NCBI GenBank assembly: GCA_027604005.1
Contig: JADGJT010000122.1
Span: 838 to 52,230 of the forward strand
Source: Dinochytrium kinnereticum
Taxonomy: Eukaryota; Chytridiomycota; Chytridiomycetes; Chytridiales; Chytridiaceae
Length of the DNA stretch: 51,393 nucleotides
Direction of reading: 5' to 3'
The notes beneath the pieces are model-generated. The model was given only the letters and a program-made list of their open reading frames with translations, searched no databases and was not told the origin of the DNA. A program made the translations under genes and the position numbers. Within the stretch, counting starts at the first letter, position 1. Every line of letters begins with the position of its first letter. Below are positions 37,509 to 49,151 of this stretch, piece after piece.

Positions 37509-39326
37509 ATGGCATTGACGGTCCTCATTTCTCTCATCAAGCGACGCTCTCGTCTCTACAGTACTCTCGCGATTGGCCTTGCAGTGCTCGCCATATGGAG
37601 GCGCTTGAAATGGCTCCGATTTGTGCAGCGTCTCTATCAGCATTTCCCTATGATAGGAAAGGTAATTGCCATTCCTTTTCACTTCAGCAAACGAACTTTC
37701 CTGAACCCTCCTTGTCCTGTCATCAATCCAAGCAGCCGAGGGTTTTTTGGGGAAATCTCCTGGAAATGGTGCCGAAAGAGGGCGAAACTTTGGAAACACG
37801 CCAGTTCAACTATCGAGTTGAAATGATCGAGTCTTTTTCTGCCCAGCATCAAGATAACTCAAAGAAAGGATTTATCTCGCACATGTTTGATCCTTACGTG
37901 TTTGGCAACCGAAGCTTAGAGATTTCCGTGCTTGATCTTGACACTATCTTGGAGCTACTACGTGCAAACAATGATCATCTCCTACCAAAATCGAATGTCT
38001 ACAAGCTTGTAGGGCCCTTAATTGGAGGCAAGAATTTTTATCATGTCTTACTTTCAAGTTAATATTTTCGTAGATGGCATTCTGGCATCTTCGGGCTCGA
38101 AGTGGAGGTCGCATAGAAATCTTATTGAGGGCGGGTTTAAGAATGAAAACCTCAAGAAAATAGCGCCCGGCATCGTTGAATTGACGGATATGATGCTCGA
38201 CCGATGGTCGACAAAAACAAGCAGTTTCGATTGCAGGATGGAATTCCTTCGGTGAGCAAAAGTAATTACAAAACTGTTACTAAGAAACACCATGTAGACT
38301 TACTCTACAGGTTATAACTTCGCTTGGCTTTGGATTCGATTCCGATGAAGTTGGGGAGGGCCTTAGCGTCCCACTTTATGAAATGTATCGAGAGCTAAAT
38401 GAGAACTTCACTCGCTACGCTCTCTGGCAGATGAAGGACAGGACAGGATTCAAGCGTAACATCAAGCAGCTTGATATGGTTATCAAGCAGGCTGTAAAAA
38501 AAGCCCGGGAAACTGCCGAAACGAAAAGACTTGACGAGCCTCTTTCTCTTGGGATTGTCATGGATACACTTCTGAAGCGAGACGCAATTACTGGAAACTT
38601 TGTCCTCTCCCCCACAGAGATTGAGGATGAGGTTAAAACGCTCATGTTCGCGGGTCATGATACAACGGGCAATACCTTATCCTGGGCAATGCACGTGCTT
38701 GCGACGAATCATGAGGTCCGAAAAGATCTTGAGGCCGAGATTGAGGAGCTTTTTCCAAATGGAAAAAAACCTACAATGAGCGAAGTAGACCGTATGCCTT
38801 ACCTGAACTACTTTGTCAAAGAGGTACGCGTTTTTTTTCCTTCTCAAACATTAACCAACCCAACCGGAAGCTCCTGAGAACACATCCTCCGGCAACCTTT
38901 GGGAGAAAAATCGCCAAAGATTTTACTCTTTCCAACGGTTTGATGTTCCCGAAGGGTTGTGGAATCATCTTTTTCCCTCCGTACTTTTTCTTAAACGAAA
39001 AGTACGTACAGGATGCATTAACCTTCAACCCTTGGAGATGGAGTGAAGATTCCACCTTGTACATGGACCGTCGCATATATATCCCATTCTCCATGGGTCC
39101 TCGAAATTGCGTGGGGATGAAAATGGCATTGCTCGAGATCAGGCTTGTCCTCGTTCGTACTTTGCAACGTTATCGTATTGAGTATGCAGGAGAGGGGCCA
39201 CCTGCCTCAACGTTAAGTAAGAGTTTGCATGCTTTACCACTACCTAATGATTCACTCATTCTTGCATATCTACCAGCTTTGACGTTAGGGCCTGACACTG
39301 TCCACATTCGCATTTTCCCCAAATAA
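37509..39326 (+). CDS. Cytochrome P450 monooxygenase
   Basis: Membrane-anchored haem monooxygenase; the substrate is unknown. Six exons (37509-37661, 37688-38027, 38074-38251, 38298-38823, 38871-39216, 39277-39326) give 530 residues, typical for microsomal P450s. The N-terminal anchor is STLAIGLAVLAIWRRL. Other marks are PLIGDGILASSGSKWRSHR (helix C region), LTLQVITSLGFGFD, the I-helix AGHDTT, the ExxR motif in KELLR, the PERF-like block, and the haem-binding loop FSMGPRNCVG with the ligand Cys. The first intron is only 26 nt, and the second begins with GC rather than GT. Both are needed to keep the conserved blocks in frame. The overall pattern resembles the CYP3/CYP4-like clans, but I do not assign a family number. 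Confidence 0.93.
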
Positions 39327-39394
39327 TATTGTAATGAGAGTGCCTGTAAATATCATCTTATCCCGTGTGTAACCTCAGACAAATAATTGTTGGG

Positions 39395-42300
39395 ATGGAG
39401 GTCAGCTTTGATGACTTCAAAAGGTCGGACTTTAACCTGAAGTCATGGATCAACAAGGCTTTATCAGAGGCGAACATAGAAAATGCAGCCACAGGTGTGG
39501 ATTTGATACCAAGTTCGGCTTCCCCGTCTGTTGCAGGATCGATAATGAACGCAACGTCCGCGCCAATATTGGATTCGTCTGGCTTCTCTGATTCGTTGGA
39601 GGTTGGCATTCCGAGCGTTATTGAAGATTCAGATTCTCTCGGAGAAGATTCGGGGAGGTTTTCTACTGGTTCATCTACTCATCATGCATCCTCCTCAATT
39701 GGAACGGTATCTCCGAAACCGGCAGCGTCCTCAGCCGTATCCTCGGCAAATAGAAACGTTGCAGTATCTCCCCTCGATATTCACGCATCGACCATCGAAC
39801 ATAGGCTACATCTTTATTCGCAGGAGCTCTCAGCTAGACTTGATCAACTCGCAGAAGATGCAGTGAAAAGTGTTCCGAGGTTGCTGCATGACATTGTCGC
39901 TATCTCCCGTGATGCTTCATCACTGGCATTTTTAGTTTCCGCAGTGAGGAAAGAGCTCGACAAAGGTATTCCAGGATCCGCATTGACTTTGAAGGGAACT
40001 CCGTCCTTGAACCTTCCAACATCGACTCTAAGGGCCTCGACAACTGACGCTTTCGAGGCTCTTCAACAGCTGGACAACGTTCGCACAAGAATGGAAATGA
40101 CACGGCAGAGACTTAAAGAAACTGAAAACTGGAGCACTCTGACAACCGAGCTGGATGCAATTTTCGCCTCTGGAGATTTAGATAGGGCTGGGCAGAGATT
40201 GTTAGAGGCATCTAGATCTCTTCAGCTCCTTGAGGGCACACCTGAGCAGGAGGAGAGAAAAGCTCTTCTTGGGAAGTTGAGGAACCGGTTAGAGATGGAT
40301 CTTGGGCCAAGGCTCGTGGCAGCTATACAATCACGAGATTTAGAGGCAGCCCGGAAGTGCTGGACACTTTTCGAACAAATTGGAAGGAAGGCAGAGTTTG
40401 AGTCTTGTTACTACAGGACTAGAAGGGCCCCAGTTGTCAAAAAATGGATTGAGGGCACTGAGAGACTAGCATCAAGATCACCAGGGGATGCATTGGGAAG
40501 GTTTACCGAATTTCTTGCGAGCTTTTATGACGAACTTCTTCAAATGCTAAAGGCGGAGATTGAGTAAGTAACTTCGCGTCGCTTCAAGCATTTCGTGCTG
40601 CCACTATTCCCTGCTCTAACTGGATTTCGTCCTTGCTACTCAGCTGGTGCCTTCAAACGTTTCCGAATCCAAGGCTTGCTTTAGTGCATTTGATACACCA
40701 AACCTTTTCAACTCTTAAGCCTTCTCTGCAGACGAAATTGGAAAGTCTTGTCACTTTGGAACCATCCGAGGACGTCGAGGGCACCCAGAAGACAGCAGGG
40801 TTAGCAAAAGGCACGCGACAGGGCTCGCGACAGTCTCAGGCTCGATTTCTTCCGGTATTGATAAAAAGCTACATCACCACTGTCGAATGGTGCCGTGAGG
40901 TTGAAAGAGATATCTTAGCGGCACTTCCCACCATAACACCTGTAATCCCTCTACGAACCGGTTCGACGGTCACGTCAACAATTAAGAAGAGAGTAAGCGG
41001 CATACCTTCTGGAACGGGGGCGGATGGGGCGGGGTTGATAGCTCAAGAGGGATTTCCTGTATCTAATGGTGAAGAGGCATTTTTGGCACCTTCTGGCATC
41101 AGCCGGTCGACCAGTTCGACAGTTGGTATGACCCCTGTTGATCCTTCATGGGGACAGCCGATTTTCGATGCCTTCTTGACTTTTCAGCAGAGCTACGGTG
41201 CTCTGGAATCTGCGCATCTGTCGCGATGCCTTCCAGGAGCCCTGCGCGCCATCGAGATCCTACAAACTACGACTCGAGCCGGCACATTGCCGCCAGCTGC
41301 TGGTTCGACGAGTAGATCATCATCCTTTCTAAATGATGCCGTCAGGTCGCTAGCTGAATCTGTTCCGAAGGTCTTTGCACATGCAGAATCAGCCCTTCTT
41401 CGTTGTCTTGATCTGACGGCAGGCTTTGGTTTCCCTGGCCTAATTGAGGCTTTGAACGCCTACATTTCGGATGCTTTAGACTCGTTCGCCTCAGCCATTT
41501 TTCAGATTCGCGACGAAATGGGACTTGAAGACGAGGGGCTCTCTATCGCTTCTCTTTTTGGGAATGCCACGCCGCTCAGCATCCGGAGAAGACAGCCGTC
41601 TACTGGCAACGCCAATAAAGCCATCGGAGAGGACTCGACGCAATCGGAATGGATGACATTCCAAGTCGGATTGAGGGTCCTTGCAGTTTCTCGGACCCTT
41701 TCCTATAGGCTTAAAGTGTTAGAAAGTGGTATGCTTAAGGCTTTGCTTAGGGTGAAGCCTATGATTTTGTCAACTATGGGCACATCATATTCCGGTGGCA
41801 GTGACGAGAGTGGTGAGAAAGACCAGTTTCAACCAGACTTGGACGAGGCTGCATTGGCAATTGCCTCGTCAGATACAGATCTTTTTGTGAAGGACTCTAC
41901 TATGGATTTATCTTCAATATCGTCCCCTCGACTCGAATCTTCTCTTTCAGATATTTCTTTAAGTGGAGAGGTTTGGAGAGTGCCTTGCGTTGCCGCTCTT
42001 TCGGCTCTTCAAGTATCATCCCTAAATAATTTGAGGCTACACCAACTCTTTGCTTCGGTAGCTCAGAGCCAGTCAGAAAAAGCATCTACGGATAACAAGG
42101 CATCAACTACGGAGTCAAAAGGATCGGTTAAGATACCGACGGACTTGCCTCATCTCCTGCTTCTCAGCCCTCTTATGCCGACGTTGAAATCTGTCACGAC
42201 GTCTTCTCAAAGGCTCATCTTTGATTCCCTTTTCGTGCCGGTAGATCGCCAACTTGCAACCATTCCACACTTGCGAGAGTGGACGACCGCGGACAGCGGC

Positions 42301-43029
42301 GCAGCTGGGAGCCTACCGAGGTTTAGCCTCTCGCCTCTGCCTTATGTCACTAGGGTTGGCGAGCATCTACTGACCCTTCCTCAAAGGATCGAAGTTCACG
42401 GTGGCGAGGACGGAGTGCTTGGGTTTTCTGCGAGGAGCCTTCCATTTTTAGAGGAGGGGGATTTCCAGCACATGCATCTTACTGTGGGAGAAGCCCAAGG
42501 CGAGATGACTGGAAAGAGCGATGAACAGGAAGAGAGCACCAAAGCGGCTGAAGTTGAGGCCCAAGAGGAAAATGAAGAAGAGGAGGATGTCATGCATTTA
42601 TGGATTACATCTCTCTCTAGAGCTACCGTTGCATCCTATGTTTCTGCCATTCTTCGAATCAATCCTCTCCCCACACCATCTGCTGGAACAACGGCACAAA
42701 CGGGTGAAAATGCTCCCTCTCTCGGCCCTGAAGCCTCACGGCAACTTTCGACTGATGTCTCGTACCTTACGAAGGTGCTAGAGGCTATGGACGTTGCAAC
42801 GCCTCCAGCACTCGCGATTGTTTCTGCGATCATGGAGGTTCCAGTCCCAAATTCACTGCTTTCAAAAGCTGATAGAGTACATGAGGAAAAGGAAGGCGTG
42901 AGGGCTGCTATGAAGGCATCGGCGTCTTCCGCGCTTGAGTCTTTAGGGGTTAAGGAAGAGACGAATTACTCTGGTCTCATAGAGAAACTCATAATATTGA
43001 GGGGTTTTGGCCCCCAAAAGATGCCTTGA
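39395..43029 (+). CDS. COG7: Conserved oligomeric Golgi complex subunit 7
   Basis: Subunit of the COG tether, which catches retrograde vesicles at the Golgi. Two exons (39395-40563 and 40644-43029) give 1184 residues, longer than the roughly 770 of human COG7. The N-terminus has the family start FNLKSWINKAL, a Ser-rich insert, then the helical block LYSQELSARLDQLAED to RLLHDIVAISRDASSL with coiled coil, and LFEQIGRKAEFESCYYRTRR. The extra length comes from low-complexity Ser/Thr/Gly inserts and an acidic region (EVEAQEENEEEEDVM). The 80-nt intron has a GTAAGT donor. The ATG is 68 bp after the P450 stop, so the promoter is very short. Assignment rests mainly on the N-terminal half. Confidence 0.82.
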
Positions 43030-43151
43030 GCTGATGCTTTTTCGATTAAATAGCGTATATCGCCTTTTCCTTGATTTCCAATCATAATAGATAAACAAAA
43101 CACAAGAGGGATAAAACGATTTATCGAGATGGCAATTATGATAGTGTTGTT

Positions 43152-44636
43152 TTAGTTGAGTTTCAAGTGAATATCGCCACTAGCTGCTGTCGCTTTCAAA
43201 GATCGATATGAGCCTGTGGTGGCTGTTTGATTTCTGATGCCTTCCTTTACAGAAGGATTTGATTTTGAAAAGGTAATGTGGTCCCCGCGGGCCTCCACCT
43301 TGCCGTCACCTGTCTTGAGTGTAAAATGGCCAGTAAAATTATCCTACGCAATCAGTATCCTTGTAAACAAACGCTTTTTGACTCACAATGCTCGCATTTA
43401 TATTCCCGGCCAGAGTCACCACGGTAACTTCGGCGCCTTGAAGACTATTGGATGCATCTAACCCATCGATTGAGATCGGACGAGACGTTGTTTCGAAACT
43501 TAAGGCTCGGAATCTTCCTTTCAGTTTTGTTACATCTATAGAGCCTTTAAGGGCAGATGCTGCAAGAGCCCCTCCTATTGTGATGTTCTGAAAAAGAAAA
43601 AATCAAAAAAAACATTATAAAGTAATAAACCCAACTTTCATGAAGATGGATCCACTCATTGCCCGCAACAGTAGTGAATCCTCGACTTTGATAGAATCCA
43701 ATTTGACGTCCTTCAAACTTGTTGAGGAACTAATACTTGCCGATTCAATATTCCTTAAATCCAGTATTGAATTTCCCACATTTAAGTCAACGTGTCTGGC
43801 TGTTGTGTTCTGTTAAAGCCTGTTAGAGAATAAAAAGATTGTGTGCATAAGGAAACTTACGTAGATATTGATGACTCCAACAGTAGATCGAACTATTATG
43901 TTGCCGGCGACATTAACGTCGTCAATGAGCATGAAAAGACCAAGGGAATGAATCTCGAATGATCTTATGTTCATCTTGTCCATCACAGCATAGACGCCCA
44001 TCGTGCTAGATCCATTGAGAAAAAATTCTGAGCCAGCCATCATGACGTCCGGAACCATCAAAATAATACTAGCCACAGCGCAGCCATCTGTCTCTGTTTC
44101 TGGAGTGGTAACCTGTACGTCCAGGTAATTTCGATCGCCCAACTTTTGTTCCTTGAATGAAATCGACATATGCTTTTCTTGCTTCTTGTTTGCGTGGAAA
44201 TGAGATTGAATTCGAAGGTAAGGGGACGTATCACTCTTGATCACAATAGCTCCGAAGCCTGCTCCCGAAACAGCAATGTTGATGCGGCTCAACGTGGAGG
44301 CTGGGCTTAGGTAATTGCTCTGAGCTGGGATAACGATTCGTGGTTCTGAGCAGCTGATATCATCATCAATCTCAATAAATGGGATCCGGGGCTTATTCCA
44401 ATAACTCTTAGAGGCTGTTAGACAGCATGTAAGCATGCAGAACGGTCTCTTACCCAAATGTAGTAGCTCGCAATGGTAAGCCATACCCCCAAAGCGATAG
44501 TTAGGAACTTGGTGGAAGTCCACCAACCATTCATTCCACACATCTTCTTCCCTCTCCGTTGAGGCAAAGAGTCTCTCTGCATCTCGCTGGCCAGCAGAGG
44601 ACGATCCTCGCCAGGAATGGCCATATAGATGGGCAT
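43152..44636 (-). CDS. Type II membrane protein with adhesin-like (DUF4097-type) repeats
   Basis: A cytosolic N-terminus of about 50 residues (MPIYMAIPGEDRPLL...) leads into one membrane helix (FLTIALGVWLTIASYYIW). A large extracytosolic part follows, after a 47-nt intron. It is made of short beta strands such as NINASIV, GHFTLKTGDGKVEARG and ATAASGDIHLKL. This G-x-[VI]-x-[LAV] ladder resembles the DUF4097 putative-adhesin fold. The start is the ATG at 44636, because the longer open frame beginning further upstream is out of frame with the helix. Function unknown; a surface role is inferred. The start codon is 44 bp from that of the divergent serine racemase. Confidence 0.72.
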
Positions 44637-44680
44637 GCAGTCTTGTCTTAACTCTGTGCCACAAGGATCGAGCAACCTCC
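44637..44680. promoter_or_regulatory. 44-bp spacer between divergent start codons
   Basis: The adhesin-like gene and serine racemase start codons face away from each other only 44 bp apart. Promoter elements must therefore lie within coding sequence or in this tiny spacer. Confidence 0.5.
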
Positions 44681-46067
44681 ATGATCGACTTCGCCATAAA
44701 CCTTACGGACGTTCAGGCAAGTTGGCCTTTTGCCTGCACTAATCTAATTAATTTCCGTCATCGGCAGGCAGCTGCAGAGGTAATCAAGGGAAAGGCAATT
44801 AAGACTCCCGTTTTGACATGCGAGACGCTGGACGACCTGGCCCCAAAAGATCCAGCATCCGGACAAAGCAGACACCTTCTTTTCAAGTGCGAGAACTTGT
44901 GAGTTTGGAGGCCGGAAATCCGCTGAAGCCTATTAACGCATTTAATACATTTTTAAAAGCCAAAAGGTTTGAAAACAACATCAAAACCAAAACGATCGAG
45001 TCGGCTGGCTAATGATGATGGAACAGATTGGCGCGTTCAAGTTCCGAGGTGCATTCAATGCTCTTTCTTCAATTCCTCTTGAGGAAAGGCACAAAGGAGC
45101 AGGTGAATTGTCTTTCCCTTTTCGTTAAGTTCTAATGTTAATTGTAACCTCCTTAGTCACCCACTCTTCTGGGAATCACGCTCAAGCGGTAGCCTTGGCA
45201 GCCAAGCTCCTCAACATGCCTGCATACATTATCATGCCGAAAAATGCGTCGAAGCCGAAAAAAGCGGCTGTTTTGGGCTACGGTGCAAAGGTGATTGAAT
45301 GCGAGCCCACCCAGGCTGATCGTGAATCGACAGCAGAGAGGGTTCGGCAGGAAACAGGGGCTACTTTTGTACATCCGTTAGTTTATATGAGCCCCATTTT
45401 ATACTTATTCTAATTTAGGTACAATAACCGAAAGGTGATGGCAGGACAGGGAACTTTGATGCTGGAGCTTCTGGCGCAAGCGTCGGAGGAAGGGTCAGAG
45501 CTGGATGCTGTGGTGATTCCAGCTGGTGGCGGTGGCATGATATCCGGTTGCACCATCGCAGCCATGGGAATGCGTCCCGGGATTAGAGTATTCGGGGCCG
45601 AACCAGTCGAAGCCTCGGATATTGTGATAGGCTTCAGGTCAAATCCAAACCCGGCAGATCGCTCATCCAGAATACAAATTAAGCAGCATGTTAAGCCTCC
45701 ACAGACTCTTGCTGATGGTCTTTTGACGACGACTGGAGAGTATACTTGGCCCATTATTAGAGATTGCGTTGAGGATGTGTTCACGGTGACTGAAGACGAG
45801 ATTATCAAGGCGATGAGACTTGTGTGGGAGCGTATGAAGCTCGTTATTGAGCCAAGCGCCGCTGTTGGAGTCGCCGCGGTCCTTTTTTCGGAAGAGTTCC
45901 GAAAGTTACAAGGAATAAAGAACATTGGGATTGTTTTGTGCGGAGGTATCATAATTCATGCATTCCTCATATTAGTCTTATCTTATTTGTCTCTACTTGC
46001 TTTTGTGAAATCTAACTATTGTCCAGGAAATATTGACATGGATCTTCCACTTCCCTGGCAAAAATAA
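44681..46067 (+). CDS. Serine racemase / threonine dehydratase-like PLP enzyme
   Basis: PLP enzyme interconverting L- and D-serine, or deaminating serine or threonine. Seven exons (44681-44716, 44768-44898, 44960-44966, 45027-45102, 45157-45376, 45419-45945, 46027-46067) total 1038 nt and 345 residues, the usual length. Family blocks: TPVLTCETLDD, KCENFQKIGAFKFRG with the Schiff-base Lys in K-F-R-G, SSGNHAQAVALAAKLL, GGGGMISG (phosphate loop), and the closing VLCGGN. The FQK triplet comes from a 7-nt microexon. The first intron has a GC donor and is a multiple of three, so its retention would not break the frame. No ACT regulatory domain is present, which favours racemase over biosynthetic threonine deaminase. 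Confidence 0.9.
44960..44966 (+). other. 7-nt microexon in serine racemase
   Basis: The seven bases CCAAAAG are flanked by AG upstream and GT downstream. Including them joins KCEN to FQK to IGAFKFRG exactly as in the enzyme family. Without them the two flanking exons are out of phase with each other. Confidence 0.75.
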
Positions 46068-46213
46068 TGCTGCAGATATTCTATAGTTTATTCATCCTTT
46101 GTTCTTCCGTTTCTTGATGCCGACGAAAAACGTCGTCAGCAGATAAGGCAGAGCGTTGGTTCACCCCAGTTGGTGCTTGCAGATTGAATCCTCGAATCTA
46201 TATCACCGAAAGG

Positions 46214-47469
46214 TTATTTCTGGAAGTACAACCTCTGAATAAAAAGTTTATCGCGCCTATAAATCCCAGTCTGCAACAAAGACGAAAAAAAAGAAGGGGG
46301 CATGCAATACCTTTGCATTTATTTCGTCAACACGCATTTTAGCCCAGTTATTTCCTTTCTCTCGCCAAAGCCCTATCCCAGTTTTTCTTAAAGAAGCAGG
46401 CTGACTTGCACTCAACTGTGGTCCAACTATCCAAGAAAGCATCTTTCCCGTCAACCCAGAATTAGACGCCACAGGCACACCCGCGTTTGAATTTTTTTCT
46501 CCAGTCCCCGCCGGCGGAAAACATTCCTTCCAAATATCCCCAAGCTCCTTTCGCAATTTGATAATCTCCTCATCAATCTCCTTCCCGAGCTCAACCCACC
46601 CAGGAACGTGTCCCTGGGTTTGGAGCATCCGGTTCATGATCACCTCTGTGTCTGAGAGAAACGGGTTGTGGCGGAGGTCTGAGGTGAGGAGTTCTAGCGG
46701 TTTGCCCTTCCCAGGCAGATCGTCAAACTGCCCGGATCTCCGGGCCTGTGAAATACGCTCTTCAACGATCGATTCAAAGTTCTCTATCGTTGGGCGAACG
46801 ACCCAGTAATCATCCCACAGCTGCTGAGTGGGGGTTTTGTAAGCTAGTTGTTGTTGACGTCAATAAAAAGAAAACAAACAACAAAACTCCCAAACCTTGC
46901 GCATCCTCTTTAGCATGCATGACCCTCACAGCTCTAGAGAGCTTTGAGCTCGACCCCGTCTTATTCTCCAAAAACTGTCTGGTCGTCACCGGCGTGTTAT
47001 TCGTGACAGGATTCATGTCCGACCCCGGCCGAGACTCCTGACGATTCTCCCTCAAAAACTTCCTCTCCGCCGCTTCTCTCGACAATGCCGATCCTCCCGC
47101 TCCTCCCGATCGAACATTCTTTTCAACAGACGTGTAGGCCGCGATGGCCTTCTCTGCAGACCCCAGTTGGGCCTTCAGTACGAGTTGCTCGGCATCGGCT
47201 GTCCATGTTGGGGGGGCTTCGTGGGGGTGTTGGTCGAGGTATTCGGTGGAGTTTTGAGTGGATTCGAGGGATTCGACGTCGATGATTTGAGTGGTGGGAG
47301 GCTGTGCCTCTTGGTCTTTGTTGGGTGAGCGGGAATCGGTCAGGATGGTGAGGGTGGTGTCTGGTGGTGATTTCGTTGATGTGTTTCGGCTTGAGAGATG
47401 GAAGGTTGTGGATGCTGGACTCGCGATCCTGATTCTGGCTTTGGATTGAAGGGAATGTCTAAGAAGCAT
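46214..47469 (-). CDS. DNAJC28-like protein (DUF1992), probably mitochondrial
   Basis: Conserved protein of the DNAJC28/DUF1992 family; its molecular role is poorly known. The N-terminus (MLLRHSLQSKARIRIAS...) is rich in Arg and Ser with no acidic residues for over 30 positions, as in mitochondrial targeting peptides. After a disordered stretch the family domain starts at WDDYWVVRPTIENFESIVEE. It continues ISQARRSGQFDDLPGKGKPL, NPFLSDTEVIMNRML and GHVPGWVELGKEIDEEI, then helices to the end. Three exons fit, with the last adding TGIYRRDKLFIQRLYFQK and stopping at 46214. No J domain is visible. Its 3' end converges on serine racemase. Confidence 0.85.
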
Positions 47470-47814
47470 TTATTTACTTGCAAAGGTGCCTGGAGAAAAA
47501 AAACAACAAAAAATTGACCAGACGTTTGGAGGACTGAAGGTACTGTAAAATACTATTCTAGAACAAAAAAAACATCAACGCGTCACAGAAGCCTCCAGCA
47601 AACAGGTATAAAGATCCCATCGACTGGTAATCTTATAATACCGCAGGTAAACGAGACAGACTTTGTGCTGAGTTTTATTGACATCACTTGATACCATCCG
47701 CACAGCCAATCCAACAGGCACTTGCATGCCTGCCACCACTGACCAACCCATCCAACAACAAAGACATCAAATGCTTGTCGCCAGAAAGTCCGAAAATCAA
47801 AACTTGACCCAAAA
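47470..47814. promoter_or_regulatory. Divergent intergenic region, DNAJC28-like and ASF1
   Basis: 345 bp between divergent starts, presumably holding both promoters. No clear TATA or repeated motif is seen. Confidence 0.45.
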
Positions 47815-48536
47815 ATGCTCGTATCTCTGACAAACGTTACCGTAAGTCCACCCCCCCACCCCTCCTCATAAAAGCAAAAGCCTCACCTCTCCAAAATAAA
47901 AAAAACCAAAACAAACCATCCACCTACCAGGTCCTAGACAACCCAACCGCCTTCCTAAACCCATTCAAATTCGAGATCACCTTTGATGTCATCACAGAAT
48001 TAAAAGAAGGTTGACCCATCTCCAAAATGCCCACATGGTTCTTCTAACACCCCCCCCCCCCCAATAAATCGGATCTAAAAGACTTGGAATTCAAGCTGGT
48101 CTACGTTGGATCCGCGGAAAATGAAAAATATGACCAGGTGCTCGAATCGGTCATGGTTGGTCCTGTGCCTGTTGGTGTCAGCAAATTCGTGTTTGAGGCC
48201 GACCCCCCCAACGTGGACCTCCTTCCCCCCAACGACATCATCGAGGTCACGGCGGTGCTTCTGTCATGCTCGTACAAGGAAAAAGAGTTTATCCGAGTGG
48301 GGTACCTAGTGAACGTTGATTACGCCGACGAAGAGATGAGGGAGACCCCACCAGAGAAGATCAATGTTGAGAAGCTTGAGAGAAATATCTTGACGGATAA
48401 GCCTCGGGTCACTCGGTTCAGTATTCCTTGGGACGATGAGGAGGTTGTTCAACCTGCTGGTGGAGGGGAGGAGGAAGAGGAGGAAGAGGATGGTGGGAAT
48501 GGGAAGGAGAAACTGGAGAAAGAGAAGGAAGAGTAA
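47815..48536 (+). CDS. ASF1: Histone H3-H4 chaperone ASF1
   Basis: Nuclear chaperone that delivers H3-H4 for nucleosome assembly. Three exons (47815-47841, 47931-48009, 48082-48536) total 561 nt and 186 residues. The conserved core starts with VLDNPTAFLNPFKFEITFD and continues DLEFKLVYVGSAEN, YDQVLESVMVGPVPVG, FEADPPN, VTAVLLSCSYKEKEFIRVGY and NILTDKPRVTRFSIPWD. The aspartate of PPNVDLLPP and the valine-rich strands of the H3-binding face are present. The tail is strongly acidic (EEEEEEED), as in yeast Asf1. Intron 2 contains a run of about 14 C, a place where assembly errors could occur. No anomaly in the core. Confidence 0.96.
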
Positions 48537-48749
48537 TGCTTCCTTTTCTTTTTGTTTTTGTAGTGTCAATTTCAAGCTCGAGTTTATTCTGTTTCCTTTT
48601 TTTCTCTTTAATGTCAGGCTTTAGGGATTAAGCGAGACCAGCCAGGAATTCCCGGGTTCAGTGGGGTCGACAATGGGTGGTGCGGTGGGTTGGGGTTGAG
48701 AGGCGGGGGCGGGGGGTATTGCGGAGACGCTCTCCATTACGATAAATCT
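48537..48749. other. Convergent intergenic region, ASF1 and RPB12
   Basis: 213 bp between stop codons, T-rich on the ASF1 side and G-rich in the middle. No gene is seen. Confidence 0.6.
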
Positions 48750-49151
48750 TTATCGAGCTTCGAACTGCACCACTGTTGTATTGCAGTCAACATCAAAAAA
48801 AAACAAACAATATCATACCACATTTAAAACGCTAAAAACCAAACCAAACAACAAAACAAATGAAATTCTCTCAAAAAGAAACACTCACTTCTCTTGGTCC
48901 TCTTCTTGTACATGATTCGGAACCCGCACTCTTTGCATCGAATGGGCTCTCGGGGCTGTTGACAATAATTTGGTTAGAAATCTCTCCTATTTCTGTGGAG
49001 TGAGGGGGTATGATTCTACTTTGATTTCGTTATCGGCCCCGCATTCTAGTGATGGAAATGTTATGATGAGTCAGGTGCTTGGGTTTCAACGGTGAAGTGG
49101 AGGCTTACCTCCGCAGGTATACGTAACGTCTGTCCGTTTGGGAGCATCCAT
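48750..49151 (-). CDS. RPB12: RNA polymerase I/II/III shared subunit RPB12 (ABC10-alpha)
   Basis: Small zinc-binding subunit shared by the three nuclear RNA polymerases. Four exons starting at 49151, 49045, about 48955 and about 48772 encode 52 residues. The sequence [20 protein letters not shown] begins the protein. The second zinc pair is in [18 protein letters not shown], and the last exon adds the conserved tail MVQFEAR. The four Cys are in two CxxC pairs (CGEC, CKEC), as required. The ATG at 49151 gives a short extension before the Cys-rich core. Each exon phase agrees with the next, so a very small gene carries three introns. It is too short to be found by simple ORF length. Confidence 0.95.

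Noticed and set aside
43813..44697. Single long open frame as the adhesin-like protein
   Set aside because: Its first 100 codons are in the wrong frame. The alternative first exon provides a clean membrane helix and splices in phase through a 47-nt intron.
44717..44767. Unspliced reading of serine racemase exon 1
   Set aside because: The 51-nt segment is open in frame, but it inserts 17 residues absent from the family and has a strong GC-AG intron pattern with a CTAAT branch-like site.
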